This document shows positions 24,790-34,376 of a DNA stretch of 64,000 bases, piece after piece (position 1 is the stretch's first letter; the number at the start of each line of letters is the position of its first letter). This DNA comes from Lactobacillus crispatus. Lineage in GTDB: Bacteria > Bacillota > Bacilli > Lactobacillales > Lactobacillaceae. The translations under genes and the position numbers were made by a program. The notes under the pieces are model-generated. The model had not been told where the DNA came from. It made no database searches and saw only the letters and a list, made by a program, of their open reading frames with translations. The DNA lies in NCBI RefSeq assembly GCF_018987235.1, contig NZ_CP072197.1, positions 1,178,001 to 1,242,000 of the forward strand, in the 5' to 3' direction.

Positions 24790-25998
24790 CTACTTACGGT
24801 CCTTTAATTGGTCACCAATGATGTCACCTAATGCAAAGCCGTTGTCGTTATCACTCATGTACTTCTTGTTTACTGAATTTTCGTTACGTGAACGACGTGG
24901 ACGAGAATTATGATTTTCTGAAGAAGCGTTTGAGTCAGCAGCCTTGATTGAAAGTGAGATTCTTCTATCACTTGGGTCAATGTTCAAAACCTTAACCTTA
25001 ACACTTTGACCAACCTTTAAAACATCGCTTGGCTTGTCAACATGCTTGTTTGAGATTTCTGAAACGTGTACCAAACCTTGAATACCATCAGCAACTTCAA
25101 CGAAAGCACCAAAGTTAGTTAATGACTTTACTTCACCTTCAAAAATATCGCCTTCGTTTAAGTCAGCTGTAGCTTGTTCAAATGGAGAAGGTTCAGTTTG
25201 CTTAATAGACAGGGAAATACGATGTCTGTCATTGTCGATACCAATGACCTTAACCTTAACATCTTGACCAACCTTTAAAACATCGCTTGGCTTGTCAACG
25301 TGCTTGTAAGAAATTTCTGAAATATGAACTAAACCGTCAACACCACCAACATCGATAAATGCACCGAAGTTAGTCAAACGTGAAACCTTACCTTCAACAA
25401 CGTCACCAACAACTAATTGTGATGCAACCTTGTCAAATGCTTCTTCACGTTCTTCTTCAACTAAATCCTTGTGTGAAAGGATTAAGCGGTTCTTGTTAGG
25501 ATCAATTTCGGTAATCTTAAGTTTCATAGTCTTACCAATGTAAGGCTTAAGATCTGAAACGTAACGGTTTGAAATTAATGAAGCTGGTAAGAAACCACGT
25601 GTACCAACATCAACAATTAAACCACCACGAACTGATGAAGTTACAGTACCTTCGACAGCATTTCCGTCTTCGAAGTCTTTTTGTAACTTGTCGTAGGCTT
25701 CTCTTTCCTTTAAGCGGGTAACTGAGAAGAAGAATTCACCATTTTCCTTGTCGCCACCGGCTCTTCTTAATACTAAGGCCTTAAACTTGTCACCAGGCTT
25801 AACTAAATCACGTAAGTCTGCGTTACGGTCTGAAGTGTATTCACGACGAGTAATGACACCTTCAACACCAGCGTTTTCAACACCAACATCGATTTGGCCG
25901 TCTTCAATGTCTAATACTTCGACATCGACAATATCTCCGACCTCAACTCCTTGCATTTGCTTTAATGCGTCTAAAAATTGATTACTGTTTTCTGACAT
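24790..25998 (-). CDS. rpsA: Ribosomal protein S1
   Basis: 402 residues with four S1 RNA-binding domains at about 15-85, 103-170, 190-258 and 275-343, and a basic, Ser/Asn-rich tail. The third and fourth repeats are nearly identical in the stretch LVHVSEIS-KHVDKPSDVLKVGQ-VKVKV. This is the Firmicute four-domain form, shorter than the six-domain protein of E. coli. It lies directly after cmk (72-nt gap), an arrangement seen widely in bacteria, and ends at its own terminator. Confidence 0.93.
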   Translation of the reverse strand: MSENSNQFLDALKQMQGVEVGDIVDVEVLDIEDGQIDVGVENAGVEGVITRREYTSDRNADLRDLVKPGDKFKALVLRRAGGDKENGEFFFSVTRLKEREAYDKLQKDFEDGNAVEGTVTSSVRGGLIVDVGTRGFLPASLISNRYVSDLKPYIGKTMKLKITEIDPNKNRLILSHKDLVEEEREEAFDKVASQLVVGDVVEGKVSRLTNFGAFIDVGGVDGLVHISEISYKHVDKPSDVLKVGQDVKVKVIGIDNDRHRISLSIKQTEPSPFEQATADLNEGDIFEGEVKSLTNFGAFVEVADGIQGLVHVSEISNKHVDKPSDVLKVGQSVKVKVLNIDPSDRRISLSIKAADSNASSENHNSRPRRSRNENSVNKKYMSDNDNGFALGDIIGDQLKDRK

Positions 25999-26070
25999 AT
26001 GTACCTCCCAATATCATGTCCCATTTTATAGGAAACCGAGATATTTTTCTACTATTTTGTGCTATTTTTT

Positions 26071-26742
26071 CTAATTTTTTTGTTTTTTTTCGATTTGAGC
26101 TAAAATTGCCTCTACAACTTCGTCAATCGACATGTTTGTGGTGTCAATTTCAATTGCATCATCTGCCTTTTTTAGCGGTGAAATTTTGCGGTGAGAATCT
26201 TTATAATCTCTTGCTGCAATATCTTTTTCAATTTCACCAACTGTTTGGTCAGATTTAATACCACGCTCTTTAAAATCTAATAAACGACGTTCAGCACGTG
26301 ATCTTGCTGAAGCAACTAAAAAGATCTTAACTTCAGCGTTAGGTAAAACAGTCGTACCAATATCGCGACCATCCATAATGACATTTGTCTTGCCTGCCAT
26401 TTCACGTTGCAGACTTACCATTTTTTCTCGTACTTTCGGCAAAGCGGATACTTCCGAAACATTAGCTGAAATTTCAGGCGTTCTAATTTCTTTAGAAACG
26501 TCCTTTCCAGCTACATATACTTTTTGCTCACCATTTTCAGATTTCAATTCAATTCCATCTTCATCAATGGCATTCAAGATACCCGCTTCATCACCATAAT
26601 CTAAGTTATGATTACGAGCAATCACTGTACATGCACGATACATTGCCCCTGTGTCTATATAGACAAAGGATAATTTACTTGCAATGATTTTAGCAACTGT
26701 ACTTTTACCTGCTGATGCAGGACCATCTACTGCTACTTGCAT
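26071..26742 (-). CDS. cmk: Cytidylate kinase
   Basis: A 223-residue (d)CMP kinase that moves phosphate from ATP to CMP and dCMP. The Walker A GPASAGKST is at 7-15, YIDTGAMYRA near 31 is the CMP site, VIMDGRDIGT near 117 follows the NMP-binding insert, and SRAERRLLDFKERG is the lid. The length is normal. It precedes rpsA in the same direction. Confidence 0.95.
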   Translation of the reverse strand: MQVAVDGPASAGKSTVAKIIASKLSFVYIDTGAMYRACTVIARNHNLDYGDEAGILNAIDEDGIELKSENGEQKVYVAGKDVSKEIRTPEISANVSEVSALPKVREKMVSLQREMAGKTNVIMDGRDIGTTVLPNAEVKIFLVASARSRAERRLLDFKERGIKSDQTVGEIEKDIAARDYKDSHRKISPLKKADDAIEIDTTNMSIDEVVEAILAQIEKKQKN

Positions 26743-26793
26743 TCTAATAAAAAAGAGATCTTATCATCGACCCCTTTTATCCTTTCTGAAAGA

Positions 26794-27255
26794 TTATTTC
26801 AACTTAAGTGTCTGACCTGCTTCAATATTTGAAGAGTCTTTAAGATTATTTAATCTGGCTAATTCATCAACAGTCAAGCCATTCTTTTCTGCAATTTCAT
26901 TTAAAGTATCTCCACTTTGGACTAAATAAGTCTTAGGAGTAGCAGAACTACTAGATGAGCCTGAACTAGCCTTTTCAGACTTTTTCTTGCTAAAAGAAGA
27001 TGATGAGGTTTTCTTAGTCTTAACAGACTTGGATGATTTAGAAGAAACCTTCTTAACTGTTTGAACTTCTTCAGCTTTTTCTGAATGGCTTGAAGCCAAA
27101 CGATGAACAACTGGGATAAGTGCAATTAAAATAACCGCTAAAATTATAATAACTGCTATCCAACGTGCTGATCCACTAGGCTGACTATCTTGTGAGCTTC
27201 GCTTTTCAGTAGGTCGTTCATAGTGCTGATATGGCCCGGTTGACTTTTTATCCAT
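26794..27255 (-). CDS. Membrane-anchored LysM-domain protein
   Basis: 153 residues: a cytosolic polar N-terminus of about 30 residues, one membrane helix (about 32-53), a low-complexity Ser/Lys-rich linker (about 60-105) and a single C-terminal LysM domain (YLVQSGDTLNEIAEKNGLTVDELARLNNL) that binds peptidoglycan. The topology puts LysM outside, tethering the cell membrane to the wall. ATG 27255 was chosen because GGAGG lies inside the alternative start region at 27270. Such proteins sit upstream of cmk in many lactobacilli. Confidence 0.85.
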   Translation of the reverse strand: MDKKSTGPYQHYERPTEKRSSQDSQPSGSARWIAVIIILAVILIALIPVVHRLASSHSEKAEEVQTVKKVSSKSSKSVKTKKTSSSSFSKKKSEKASSGSSSSSATPKTYLVQSGDTLNEIAEKNGLTVDELARLNNLKDSSNIEAGQTLKLK

Positions 27256-27315
27256 CAAAAATTCCTCCATTCACTTAACGGATTAATTTTAGCATATTTT
27301 AGGATGCTTTGAATA

Positions 27316-27352
27316 TGAAAAATCCCATCAACTTAAAAAATTGATGGGATGA
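27316..27352 (-). terminator. Terminator of ribU
   Basis: ATCCCATCAA pairs with TTGATGGGAT, followed by T-rich sequence on the minus strand. Confidence 0.85.
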
Positions 27353-27356
27353 TAAC

Positions 27357-28046
27357 TTAATTCAAATTAAATCTCTTACGAACGAATGGCTTAATTGTTT
27401 TCAAGGTAGCTTCAAACAATAAGTAAACAGCCACAGCGTTAATTAATCCTTTTAACAAGTTAAAGGGCATGATAATACTAAAAATGTAGGTTGACATTGA
27501 TGGTAAATGCAATAACTGACCCAAGTAAACTTTCTCAGTAAAGCTTAACAAGGCACTATAGCTATTAATAGCAGGCAAGTTTGGTACCGCTGTTACTGCG
27601 TAAATAGGAGTCAAAACGAAGGCATTAGCCAATGACATCACTGCTGCCATTGCGATAATCCCAATTACCAAACCACAAATTGGTTTAACTCTGCCCATCA
27701 TTGTCTTGCGGTTATCCGCACTCACATTTTTACTTAATAAATAAAATGGAACTGCAAATGACATTGAAGCTAAGAATGCTGCTAGATTTCCAACAAGGCT
27801 TGGTAATGCAAAACCACTAAAAATTAAACTAAGCAACATTCGAATTAAAGCAATAATAACTCCCGGTACAATGCCAAAAATAAACATTCCAATTGTAATA
27901 ATGACATCTGAAAAATCAAACTTTAAGAAGGCAACTCCAGGCATGATTGGAAATTCAAATTTCATAACTACAAAAGCAATACAGCCAATTAAAGCATATG
28001 CAATCACATTAGTTAAACTACTATTCTTGGATTTAGCTTGATCCAT
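27357..28046 (-). CDS. ribU: Riboflavin ECF transporter substrate-binding protein RibU
   Basis: A 229-residue membrane protein with six predicted helices. It is the S component that binds riboflavin and works with the shared EcfA-A'-T energising module, encoded elsewhere. FDFSDVIITIGMFIFGIVPGV matches the family. The FMN riboswitch and attenuator directly upstream support the substrate. Lactobacilli of this group generally depend on riboflavin uptake. Confidence 0.93.
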   Translation of the reverse strand: MDQAKSKNSSLTNVIAYALIGCIAFVVMKFEFPIMPGVAFLKFDFSDVIITIGMFIFGIVPGVIIALIRMLLSLIFSGFALPSLVGNLAAFLASMSFAVPFYLLSKNVSADNRKTMMGRVKPICGLVIGIIAMAAVMSLANAFVLTPIYAVTAVPNLPAINSYSALLSFTEKVYLGQLLHLPSMSTYIFSIIMPFNLLKGLINAVAVYLLFEATLKTIKPFVRKRFNLN

Positions 28047-28065
28047 AACTTACTTTCCTTTCCCA

Positions 28066-28099
28066 AAACAAAAGGTCTATTGCTTCAGCAACAGACCTT
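28066..28099 (-). terminator. Riboswitch-controlled attenuator before ribU
   Basis: GGTCTGTTGC and GCAATAGACC pair around TGAA and are followed by TTTTGTTTT, between the aptamer and the ribU start. This suits transcription attenuation when FMN is bound. Confidence 0.8.
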
Positions 28100-28122
28100 A
28101 AAAAGTGTAGTAAGTTTTTTTA

Positions 28123-28232
28123 GCCTGTCTTCTTCCATCTAGACTTTAACTATCGGTATCTAACGATTCAACCACTGACGTGGGTCGCGGACTTTCACCG
28201 CCGGTCGGGACTTTCACCCTGCCCTGAAGACA
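28123..28232 (-). promoter_or_regulatory. FMN riboswitch (RFN element)
   Basis: On the minus strand the conserved aptamer parts appear in order: CTTCAGGGCAGGGTGAAA, TCCCGACCGGCGGTGAAAGT, CCGCGACCC, then after a variable arm GATGGAAGAAGACAG. The outer helix CTTC/GAAG closes it. FMN binding represses ribU. Confidence 0.95.
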
Positions 28233-28263
28233 ATAACCTTGAATATTTAATTACAGTTATAAT

Positions 28264-28980
28264 TTAGTTCAATTGCATTAATTTGTCAACTTCATGCTTC
28301 GATAATTCCCGATATTGCCCTGATGTAAGCGAATCCAGAGTTAAAAAGGCATATTTTTCACGAGCAAGCTTATCAACTAAGTGACCTACTGCTTTAAACA
28401 TTCGCTTAACTTGATGATAATGTCCCTCATGAATTGTAATTTGGACAATTTGTGTGTCTTTCTTATAATCAGTTTTCAATACTTTGACCTTGGCAGGCGC
28501 AGCCTTAAAATGATCCAACTTTACTCCTTGAGTCAAGGTTTTAATTTCATCAGGAGTTAAAATCCCTTTAATCTTGGCTACATAGACCTTAGCCACTTCA
28601 TTTTTAGGGTGCATCAATAAATTTGCTAATTTGCCATCGTTAGTCATTAGCAATAAACCTGACGTATCATAATCTAATCTTCCTACTGGATACAAACGAT
28701 ATGGTAAATCTTCGAAATAATCAACTACAGTTTTTCTACCACGATCGTCTTCTGCAGTCGAAACAACGCCGCGAGGCTTATAAAACAAATACGTGTGTAG
28801 GCTTTCCCGCTCAATTGGTTCATCATCGACTGTAATATTACTAAAAGTATCGACTTTAGTACCTAGCTTAGTAACAACATGCCCATCTACTTTAACTCGA
28901 CCGGCTACAATCATTTTTTCAGCTTTTCTTCTTGAAGCGATTCCTGCTTCCGCAATTACTTTTTGTAATCGTTCTGCCAT
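28264..28980 (-). CDS. rluB: 23S rRNA pseudouridine synthase RluB
   Basis: 238 residues: an N-terminal S4 RNA-binding domain (RLQKVIAEAGIASRRKAEKMIVAGRV) and a RsuA/RluB catalytic domain with PVGRLDYDTSGLLLMTNDG holding the catalytic Asp. It isomerises a uridine in 23S rRNA helix 89. It lies 3 nt after scpB, as in B. subtilis. Confidence 0.92.
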   Translation of the reverse strand: MAERLQKVIAEAGIASRRKAEKMIVAGRVKVDGHVVTKLGTKVDTFSNITVDDEPIERESLHTYLFYKPRGVVSTAEDDRGRKTVVDYFEDLPYRLYPVGRLDYDTSGLLLMTNDGKLANLLMHPKNEVAKVYVAKIKGILTPDEIKTLTQGVKLDHFKAAPAKVKVLKTDYKKDTQIVQITIHEGHYHQVKRMFKAVGHLVDKLAREKYAFLTLDSLTSGQYRELSKHEVDKLMQLN

Positions 28981-28983
28981 TTT

Positions 28984-29574
28984 CTATCCCTCTTTTTCTA
29001 AATGTTTGTCTGCGCTACCTTTTGAATCGAATAAGTCAATCTCCTCACCATCAGTTGTATCCTCAAAGTCTTCGATTAACGGTAAATCAGCCAAACTTTG
29101 ATAATTAAAATATTGTAAAAAATAATCAGTTGTAACATACAACTTAGGATGACCTGGAGCATCTTTTTTGCCGTCTTGTTTAATTAATCCTCGCCAAATC
29201 AATGTCTGTAAAGCTCCTGATGAATTTACTCCACGAATATCATCAATTTCTATTCTAGTAATTGGTTGTCGATAAGCAATAATTGAGAGAATTTCAAGTG
29301 CTGATTGACTCAAATTCTTAGTTAAATCTTTTTGAAAATACTTTTCAATTATCTTAGCTGTCTGTTGACTAGTTGTCATCTTATAAGTATTTGCAATATG
29401 AATTATTTGCATTCCCGAGTCTGGATCAGCCTTCATTTTTTGCTGCAAACGAGTGACTAACTGACCTAGCTCTTCACCATCAACTTCAAGTAGTTCAATT
29501 AGATTTTGCTCCTCAAGCCCATTGTCACCTGCGACATACAAAAGAGCTTCTAAATTTGCTAGTTTACTTGCCAT
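28984..29574 (-). CDS. scpB: Segregation and condensation protein B
   Basis: 196 residues from ATG 29574, with two winged-helix domains. [24 protein letters not shown] and [24 protein letters not shown] are family signatures. It binds ScpA and, with SMC, forms the bacterial condensin that organises the origin region. Its start overlaps the scpA stop by 11 nt. The acidic C-terminal tail ([16 protein letters not shown]) is variable in the family. Confidence 0.93.
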   Translation of the reverse strand: MASKLANLEALLYVAGDNGLEEQNLIELLEVDGEELGQLVTRLQQKMKADPDSGMQIIHIANTYKMTTSQQTAKIIEKYFQKDLTKNLSQSALEILSIIAYRQPITRIEIDDIRGVNSSGALQTLIWRGLIKQDGKKDAPGHPKLYVTTDYFLQYFNYQSLADLPLIEDFEDTTDGEEIDLFDSKGSADKHLEKEG

Positions 29575-30304
29575 TCGTATCAATTCTTTCTAAATTTAAA
29601 TCACCGAATTCACGTGCTTGTGTAATCTGAATTAATTGTTTTTTACACAATTCTAGTGTCGCTAAAAATAAGCCAATAACATCTGAGATATTCTGCATTT
29701 TGTCCGCGCAAGCAAAGAAACTAACTTGCCTTTTTCGTTTCAATTGTCCATGCAAAAAATCCATCATCTCATTGATCGGCGTTTCTGCTACTCTAATTGA
29801 AGCGGTATCTGGTTGCTGCAACTTCAAACGATGTAAGACCATCGTAAAAGTCGTCGCTAATTCTTGTGCAGTTATCTGACCCTTAGGCAGCGGTTGAACT
29901 TTAGCAGTGGTTGATACACTAGCTTCTTTAGCAACTGTAATCGGTACTTCTTCATTACGTTCTTTAAAATAAGCAGATATTTTCTTAAACACAGAATATT
30001 GTACCAATTGTTGCACTAATTCGTCTCTTGGATCTTCATCAGGTTGAATATCATCTACAAAATCGTTTTGAGGCAACAAATACTGTGATTTAATTCGCAA
30101 TAAAGTTGATGACATGACAAAATACTCGCCTGCAATTTGTAAATTTAAGCTTTGCATTTGGCGCAAGTATTCTAAATATTGACTAGTTATTTGGGCAATT
30201 GGGATATCATAAATATCAATTTTTTGCGATTGGATCAAATGCAGTAATAAATCAAGTGGTCCTTCAAAATTCGGTAATTCTAAAGTTAAGTTACTTTTGT
30301 CCAT
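29564..30304 (-). CDS. scpA: Segregation and condensation protein A (kleisin)
   Basis: A 246-residue kleisin that bridges the SMC head domains. The N-terminal [29 protein letters not shown] is the conserved SMC-neck-binding part, and [28 protein letters not shown] is the C-terminal winged helix. It overlaps ribT upstream by 14 nt and scpB downstream. Confidence 0.94.
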   Translation of the reverse strand: MDKSNLTLELPNFEGPLDLLLHLIQSQKIDIYDIPIAQITSQYLEYLRQMQSLNLQIAGEYFVMSSTLLRIKSQYLLPQNDFVDDIQPDEDPRDELVQQLVQYSVFKKISAYFKERNEEVPITVAKEASVSTTAKVQPLPKGQITAQELATTFTMVLHRLKLQQPDTASIRVAETPINEMMDFLHGQLKRKRQVSFFACADKMQNISDVIGLFLATLELCKKQLIQITQAREFGDLNLERIDTNGK

Positions 30305-30653
30305 TATCTTCTTCTACCGTTTTTAATAAATTTGTATATTCTGGTACAGCAGTTATTCGTTTATCTGGATATTCGTGCTTTAGTTCATCAACAATTTTCC
30401 GTTCATAACTAATCTCACGAAAACCAGGAGCTAAAGACAAATATCTAATAATTACAAACTGATTAGATACTTGGGTTCCTATTACGCCCACCATATTATT
30501 TTGACTATTACGATAAAGATACAAAATAAAGTCATTTTCATCCTGATTAAGCGTGATTTCTTCTTTTAAGTTTTCGATATTTTTAAAATCAGGTAAATAG
30601 GATAGTAATCCCATTGCTATCTTCTCATAATCTTTTTTATATTGTATTAGCAT
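30291..30653 (-). CDS. ribT: RibT-like GNAT protein
   Basis: A 120-residue short GNAT-fold protein that matches B. subtilis RibT at the start (MLIQYKKDYEKIAMGLLSYLPD) and in YLSLAPGFREISYERKIVDEL. Its place between xerD and scpA is conserved across Firmicutes. Despite the name, its enzyme role is not established; the typical R/Q-x-x-G-x-G/A CoA loop is not evident here. It is coupled to scpA by overlap. Confidence 0.78.
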   Translation of the reverse strand: MLIQYKKDYEKIAMGLLSYLPDFKNIENLKEEITLNQDENDFILYLYRNSQNNMVGVIGTQVSNQFVIIRYLSLAPGFREISYERKIVDELKHEYPDKRITAVPEYTNLLKTVEEDNGQK

Positions 30654-30661
30654 TTAATCAC

Positions 30662-31567
30662 CTAAAGACGAGGATGTGTCTTCTGATAAACATTTAAAAT
30701 TTGCTTTTGTGATAAATTGGTATAGATCTGTGTCGTGCTAATATCAGAATGTCCTAATATTTCTTGCACTACTCGCAAATCTGCGCCGTTTTCTAGCAAA
30801 TGTGTTGCAAACGTATGACGTAAAGTGTGTGGCGTGACATCTTTAGTAATTGCCGCCATTTGACAATACTTTTTGATCATCTGCCAAATAGCCTGTCGTG
30901 TAATCTTTTTTCCTCGATTATTTAAAAAAATATGTTCATCGCTTTTCCCTACTTGTAAAATTAGCGGATCACGAACTTCATTTTCATATTTTTTTATCCA
31001 ATCAAGAGCAACAGGACTAATTGGAATCAATCGTTCTTTTTCGCCTTTACCAAGAACCCGAACTAAGCCTAAATTGTCATGTAAATCCTGCAACTCCAAA
31101 TTAATTAATTCGCTTACTCTCATTCCCGTGGCATATAATGTCTCTAAGATAGCACGATCACGTATACCTAACTTTCGTTTAGTATTTGGCTGCTCAAGTA
31201 GCCTATTCATTTCAGCTTGAGAGAGAGCTGTCGGCAAACGACGTTCTTTTTTAGGCAAATCGATTTCCAACATTGGATTTAACTTTTGAATATTTTGCCG
31301 AGCTAACCATTGATAAAATTTACGCATGCTAGAAATAAGTCGACTAATTGAGCTGGTTGCTTTGTTCAAATCACGCTGCCGAGCTAAAAACGCATCCACA
31401 TCGCTTGCTTCAGTTGGCCATGAAGCCATACCTTCATTTTCTACAAAAGTTCGAAATTCTTCTAAATCTTGACGATAAGCATTAATTGTATTATCACTTA
31501 ATCCTCGTTCAACTTGACTGTAGCGTAAATAATCATCAATTTGATCTTTTAAATTATTCTTCTCCAT
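30662..31567 (-). CDS. xerD: Tyrosine recombinase XerD
   Basis: A 301-residue site-specific recombinase that resolves chromosome dimers at dif together with a partner. N-terminal SAM-like domain (DYLRYSQVERGLSDNTINAYRQDLEEF), catalytic domain with R in LYATGMRVSELI, HTLRHTFATHLLENGADLRVVQEILGHSDISTTQIYTNL holding H-x-x-R, H and the nucleophile Tyr. The start overlaps cvfB by 14 nt. Confidence 0.92.
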   Translation of the reverse strand: MEKNNLKDQIDDYLRYSQVERGLSDNTINAYRQDLEEFRTFVENEGMASWPTEASDVDAFLARQRDLNKATSSISRLISSMRKFYQWLARQNIQKLNPMLEIDLPKKERRLPTALSQAEMNRLLEQPNTKRKLGIRDRAILETLYATGMRVSELINLELQDLHDNLGLVRVLGKGEKERLIPISPVALDWIKKYENEVRDPLILQVGKSDEHIFLNNRGKKITRQAIWQMIKKYCQMAAITKDVTPHTLRHTFATHLLENGADLRVVQEILGHSDISTTQIYTNLSQKQILNVYQKTHPRL

Positions 31568-32447
31568 TATCGTTCTCTTCTGGATCCTTAATTAAAGTAA
31601 TCGTACCTGCTGTTTTATCTTCTTCAATTAATCCAGCCTTGAGCAAATGACCGACCGCACGTTTAAAAGCTGATTTTGAAATACCAAAGTATGATTTAAT
31701 TTCTTGTGCACCTGATTTGTCATAGAAAGGTAGAGTCTTGGTTTCTCTTCTCCGCAAACTCATCAAAATCATTTGCGCATCATCATCAATTTCTTCAAAA
31801 GCACGAGGCAAAGCACTCAAATTCAAACGTCCATATTGACTGACACCGACTACTCTACCCTTGAATTGCTCACCTAGTCTCATAGGACGTGGCATCTGCG
31901 ATTCATGTACAAAGCCAAGATAATAATCACTAGTTAAAACAAATGCTCCTATCTCTCGTGTAGCATAAACCGTTGCAAAGACATTTTCATTATTCATTCC
32001 ACGTGGAAAGTTAGCAGCTAATTGGTCAAAAATATTTTCATCTGCTAGCTTAGCCCAAATACGATCTTTTTCGTCAGTTTCTAATCTTACTAAAAGTCGA
32101 TCATCACGTCGAGGCCATCTTTCTTTTTCTCTAGGAAGATCATCCATTGATAAAACAACGTCTTTATCAGGTAGACCTACATCAACAAAGACGCCTAAGC
32201 CTGGACGTACCTCGGTTACTTTTCCCCAACCATATTGATCGGGTTGCGCGAATGGCAAAAATTGTGTCATTTCTCGATCATGACTTTTATTATCATAAAT
32301 AAAACCTTCGACTTCATCTCCAATTTTAGGAATATCATCTTGCGTAATCTCGATCTTCTTCAATTCATAAGTCAGTCCATCAATTTGAACATAATAAGCT
32401 TTATCGTTTTCGTCAGTAATTTTTCCTTTACGAACTGTTCCAAGCAT
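31554..32447 (-). CDS. cvfB: S1-domain RNA-binding protein CvfB (YitL-like)
   Basis: 297 residues with three S1-like OB domains (about 1-65, 70-135, 150-215) and a C-terminal winged helix (EIKSYFGISKSAFKRAVGHLLKAGLI). In Staphylococcus CvfB influences virulence gene mRNA; in lactobacilli it is a conserved housekeeping RNA-binding protein. It starts the cvfB-xerD-ribT-scpA-scpB-rluB run. Confidence 0.87.
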   Translation of the reverse strand: MLGTVRKGKITDENDKAYYVQIDGLTYELKKIEITQDDIPKIGDEVEGFIYDNKSHDREMTQFLPFAQPDQYGWGKVTEVRPGLGVFVDVGLPDKDVVLSMDDLPREKERWPRRDDRLLVRLETDEKDRIWAKLADENIFDQLAANFPRGMNNENVFATVYATREIGAFVLTSDYYLGFVHESQMPRPMRLGEQFKGRVVGVSQYGRLNLSALPRAFEEIDDDAQMILMSLRRRETKTLPFYDKSGAQEIKSYFGISKSAFKRAVGHLLKAGLIEEDKTAGTITLIKDPEENDNGEE

Positions 32448-32507
32448 TTAAAAATCTCCTACTTTACATATTCTTACATATAAGTATAAGAGATTTTTAT
32501 GCAAAAT

Positions 32508-32539
32508 AAAATAGCCAGCACTTAAGCTGGCTATTTTTT
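32508..32539 (-). terminator. Terminator of pfkA-pyk
   Basis: AAAATAGCCAGC pairs with GCTGGCTATTTT around a six-base loop, with a strong T/A tract. Confidence 0.88.
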
Positions 32540-32573
32540 GATTAGCTAATCTATCTAAATTATATTCTTAAAA

Positions 32574-34343
32574 TTAAAGGTTTGAGATTTCGCCTTGGTA
32601 GATAGCACCACGACGAGCGTCAACAGTAATAGTTGAACCATCAGAAATCTTGTCAGTAGCGTCAGTAGCACCAACAACAACTGGGATACCTAATGATAAA
32701 CCGATAACTGCGGCATGTGAAGTTAAACCTGAAGCTTCAACAACTAAACCTGAAGCCTTCTTGATAGCTGGGTTGTAGTCTGGGTCAGTAGTCTTAGCAA
32801 CTAAGATGTCGCCTTCCTTAACCTTGCTGTTTGCTTCTTCAGCTGAGTTAGCTACAACAGCCTTGCCGATAACTGAACCGTTACCAACACCTAAGCCTTG
32901 AACTAACTTGTTACCGATGATTTGTAACTTCATTAAGTTAGTTGTACCTGAGTCACCAAGTGGAGTACCTGCAACGATAATTACAAGGTCGCCATCCTTT
33001 ACGTAACCCTTTTCCTTAGCTACCTTAGCAGCCATTTCAAACATGTCATCAGTTGACTTAGGCTTTTCAGTCAATACTGGTTGTACACCCCAAACGATAC
33101 CCAATGAGTGTTGAATCTTTTCGTCAAAGGTCATAGCAATAATGTCAGCATTTGGACGGTACTTAGAAATCATACGTGCAGTGTAACCTGAGTTAGTTGC
33201 AGTAATGATAGTCTTAACACCTAATTCTTGAGCAGTACGTACAACTGATTCACCGATAGCTTCAGTTACGTTTGAACCCTTGTAGGCTTCGAATCTTTGA
33301 AGAGCTAAAGTATTACGCTTAAGCATTTGCTTTTCAGTACGTTCGTCAATTTCAGCCATAGCCTTAACAGCCTTAACTGGGTAAAGACCATTTGCTGATT
33401 CACCTGAAAGCATAGTTGCGTCAGTACCATCAAGAACAGCGTTAGCAACGTCTGAAACTTCGGCACGAGTTGGACGTGGGTTTTCTTGCATTGAGTCAAG
33501 CATTTGAGTAGCAGTAATAACTGGCTTACCAAGTGCGTTAGCCTTGCGGATTAGGCTCTTTTGTACAAATGGAACTTCCATAAATGGAATTTCAACACCC
33601 ATGTCACCACGAGCAACCATTAAACCATCTGAAACTTGCAAAATTTCGTCTGCGTTGTCGATACCTTCTTGAGATTCAATCTTTGGGAAGATCTTAACGT
33701 AGTCTGCACCTGCTTCTTCACAAAGCTTACGGATGTCTAAGATATCTTGAGCCTTACGTGCAAATGAAGCAGTAATGAAGTTAATACCATAGTTCAAACC
33801 AAACTTAATGTCATCAGTATCCTTTTCAGTAATACCTGGAAGGCGAATTTCAACACCAGGAGCGTTAACACCCTTCTTTGAACCGATTACACCAGTGTTT
33901 TGAGCTTCACAAACAAGTTCTCTCTTTGAGTCGTCCTTTTCCTTGATCAAAAGGTCAACCAAACCATCATCGATTAATACGTGACCACCAACGTGAGTAT
34001 CATCGTATAAACCGTCGTAGGTAACGTGGATCATGTCCTTGTTACCCTTCTTAGTGGCATCCATTGATACACGGATCATGTCACCAGTATTAATAGTGAA
34101 CTTACCACCTTCTTGTTCAGTGGTTCTGATTTCAGCACCCTTAGTGTCAAGGTCGATACCAAGAAGTAAACCAGTATCCTTTTCCACTTGACGAACCATC
34201 TTCATACGAGCAAGGTGTTCTGGGTGGTCACCGTGTGAGAAGTTGAAACGGAATACGTTTGCACCAGCCTTAGCTAAAGCAGTAATAGTTTCAATATCGT
34301 TTGAAGCTGGCCCTAAAGTACTAACAATCTTAGTTTTCTTCAT
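32574..34343 (-). CDS. pyk: Pyruvate kinase
   Basis: 589 residues from ATG 34343 (MKKTKIVSTLGPAS); GGAGAGG lies upstream and an earlier frame start at 34364 lacks support. It makes pyruvate and ATP from phosphoenolpyruvate in glycolysis. Signature motifs are NFSHGDH, KIESQEG (catalytic Lys), ARGDMGVEIP and MLDSMQENPRPTRAEVSDVANAV. Residues beyond about 475 form the extra PEP-utiliser-like domain (GLTSHAAVIGLSLGIPVVVG) found in Bacillus and Lactobacillus enzymes. It is 33 nt after pfkA. Confidence 0.96.
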   Translation of the reverse strand: MKKTKIVSTLGPASNDIETITALAKAGANVFRFNFSHGDHPEHLARMKMVRQVEKDTGLLLGIDLDTKGAEIRTTEQEGGKFTINTGDMIRVSMDATKKGNKDMIHVTYDGLYDDTHVGGHVLIDDGLVDLLIKEKDDSKRELVCEAQNTGVIGSKKGVNAPGVEIRLPGITEKDTDDIKFGLNYGINFITASFARKAQDILDIRKLCEEAGADYVKIFPKIESQEGIDNADEILQVSDGLMVARGDMGVEIPFMEVPFVQKSLIRKANALGKPVITATQMLDSMQENPRPTRAEVSDVANAVLDGTDATMLSGESANGLYPVKAVKAMAEIDERTEKQMLKRNTLALQRFEAYKGSNVTEAIGESVVRTAQELGVKTIITATNSGYTARMISKYRPNADIIAMTFDEKIQHSLGIVWGVQPVLTEKPKSTDDMFEMAAKVAKEKGYVKDGDLVIIVAGTPLGDSGTTNLMKLQIIGNKLVQGLGVGNGSVIGKAVVANSAEEANSKVKEGDILVAKTTDPDYNPAIKKASGLVVEASGLTSHAAVIGLSLGIPVVVGATDATDKISDGSTITVDARRGAIYQGEISNL

Positions 34344-34376
34344 TATTAAAAAAATCCTCTCCAAAAATCAACTAAA

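Noticed and set aside
25000..25330. Near-identical stretches inside rpsA as a recombination or assembly artefact
   Set aside because: They are the third and fourth S1 domains, whose similarity is normal for this protein, and the frame is uninterrupted.
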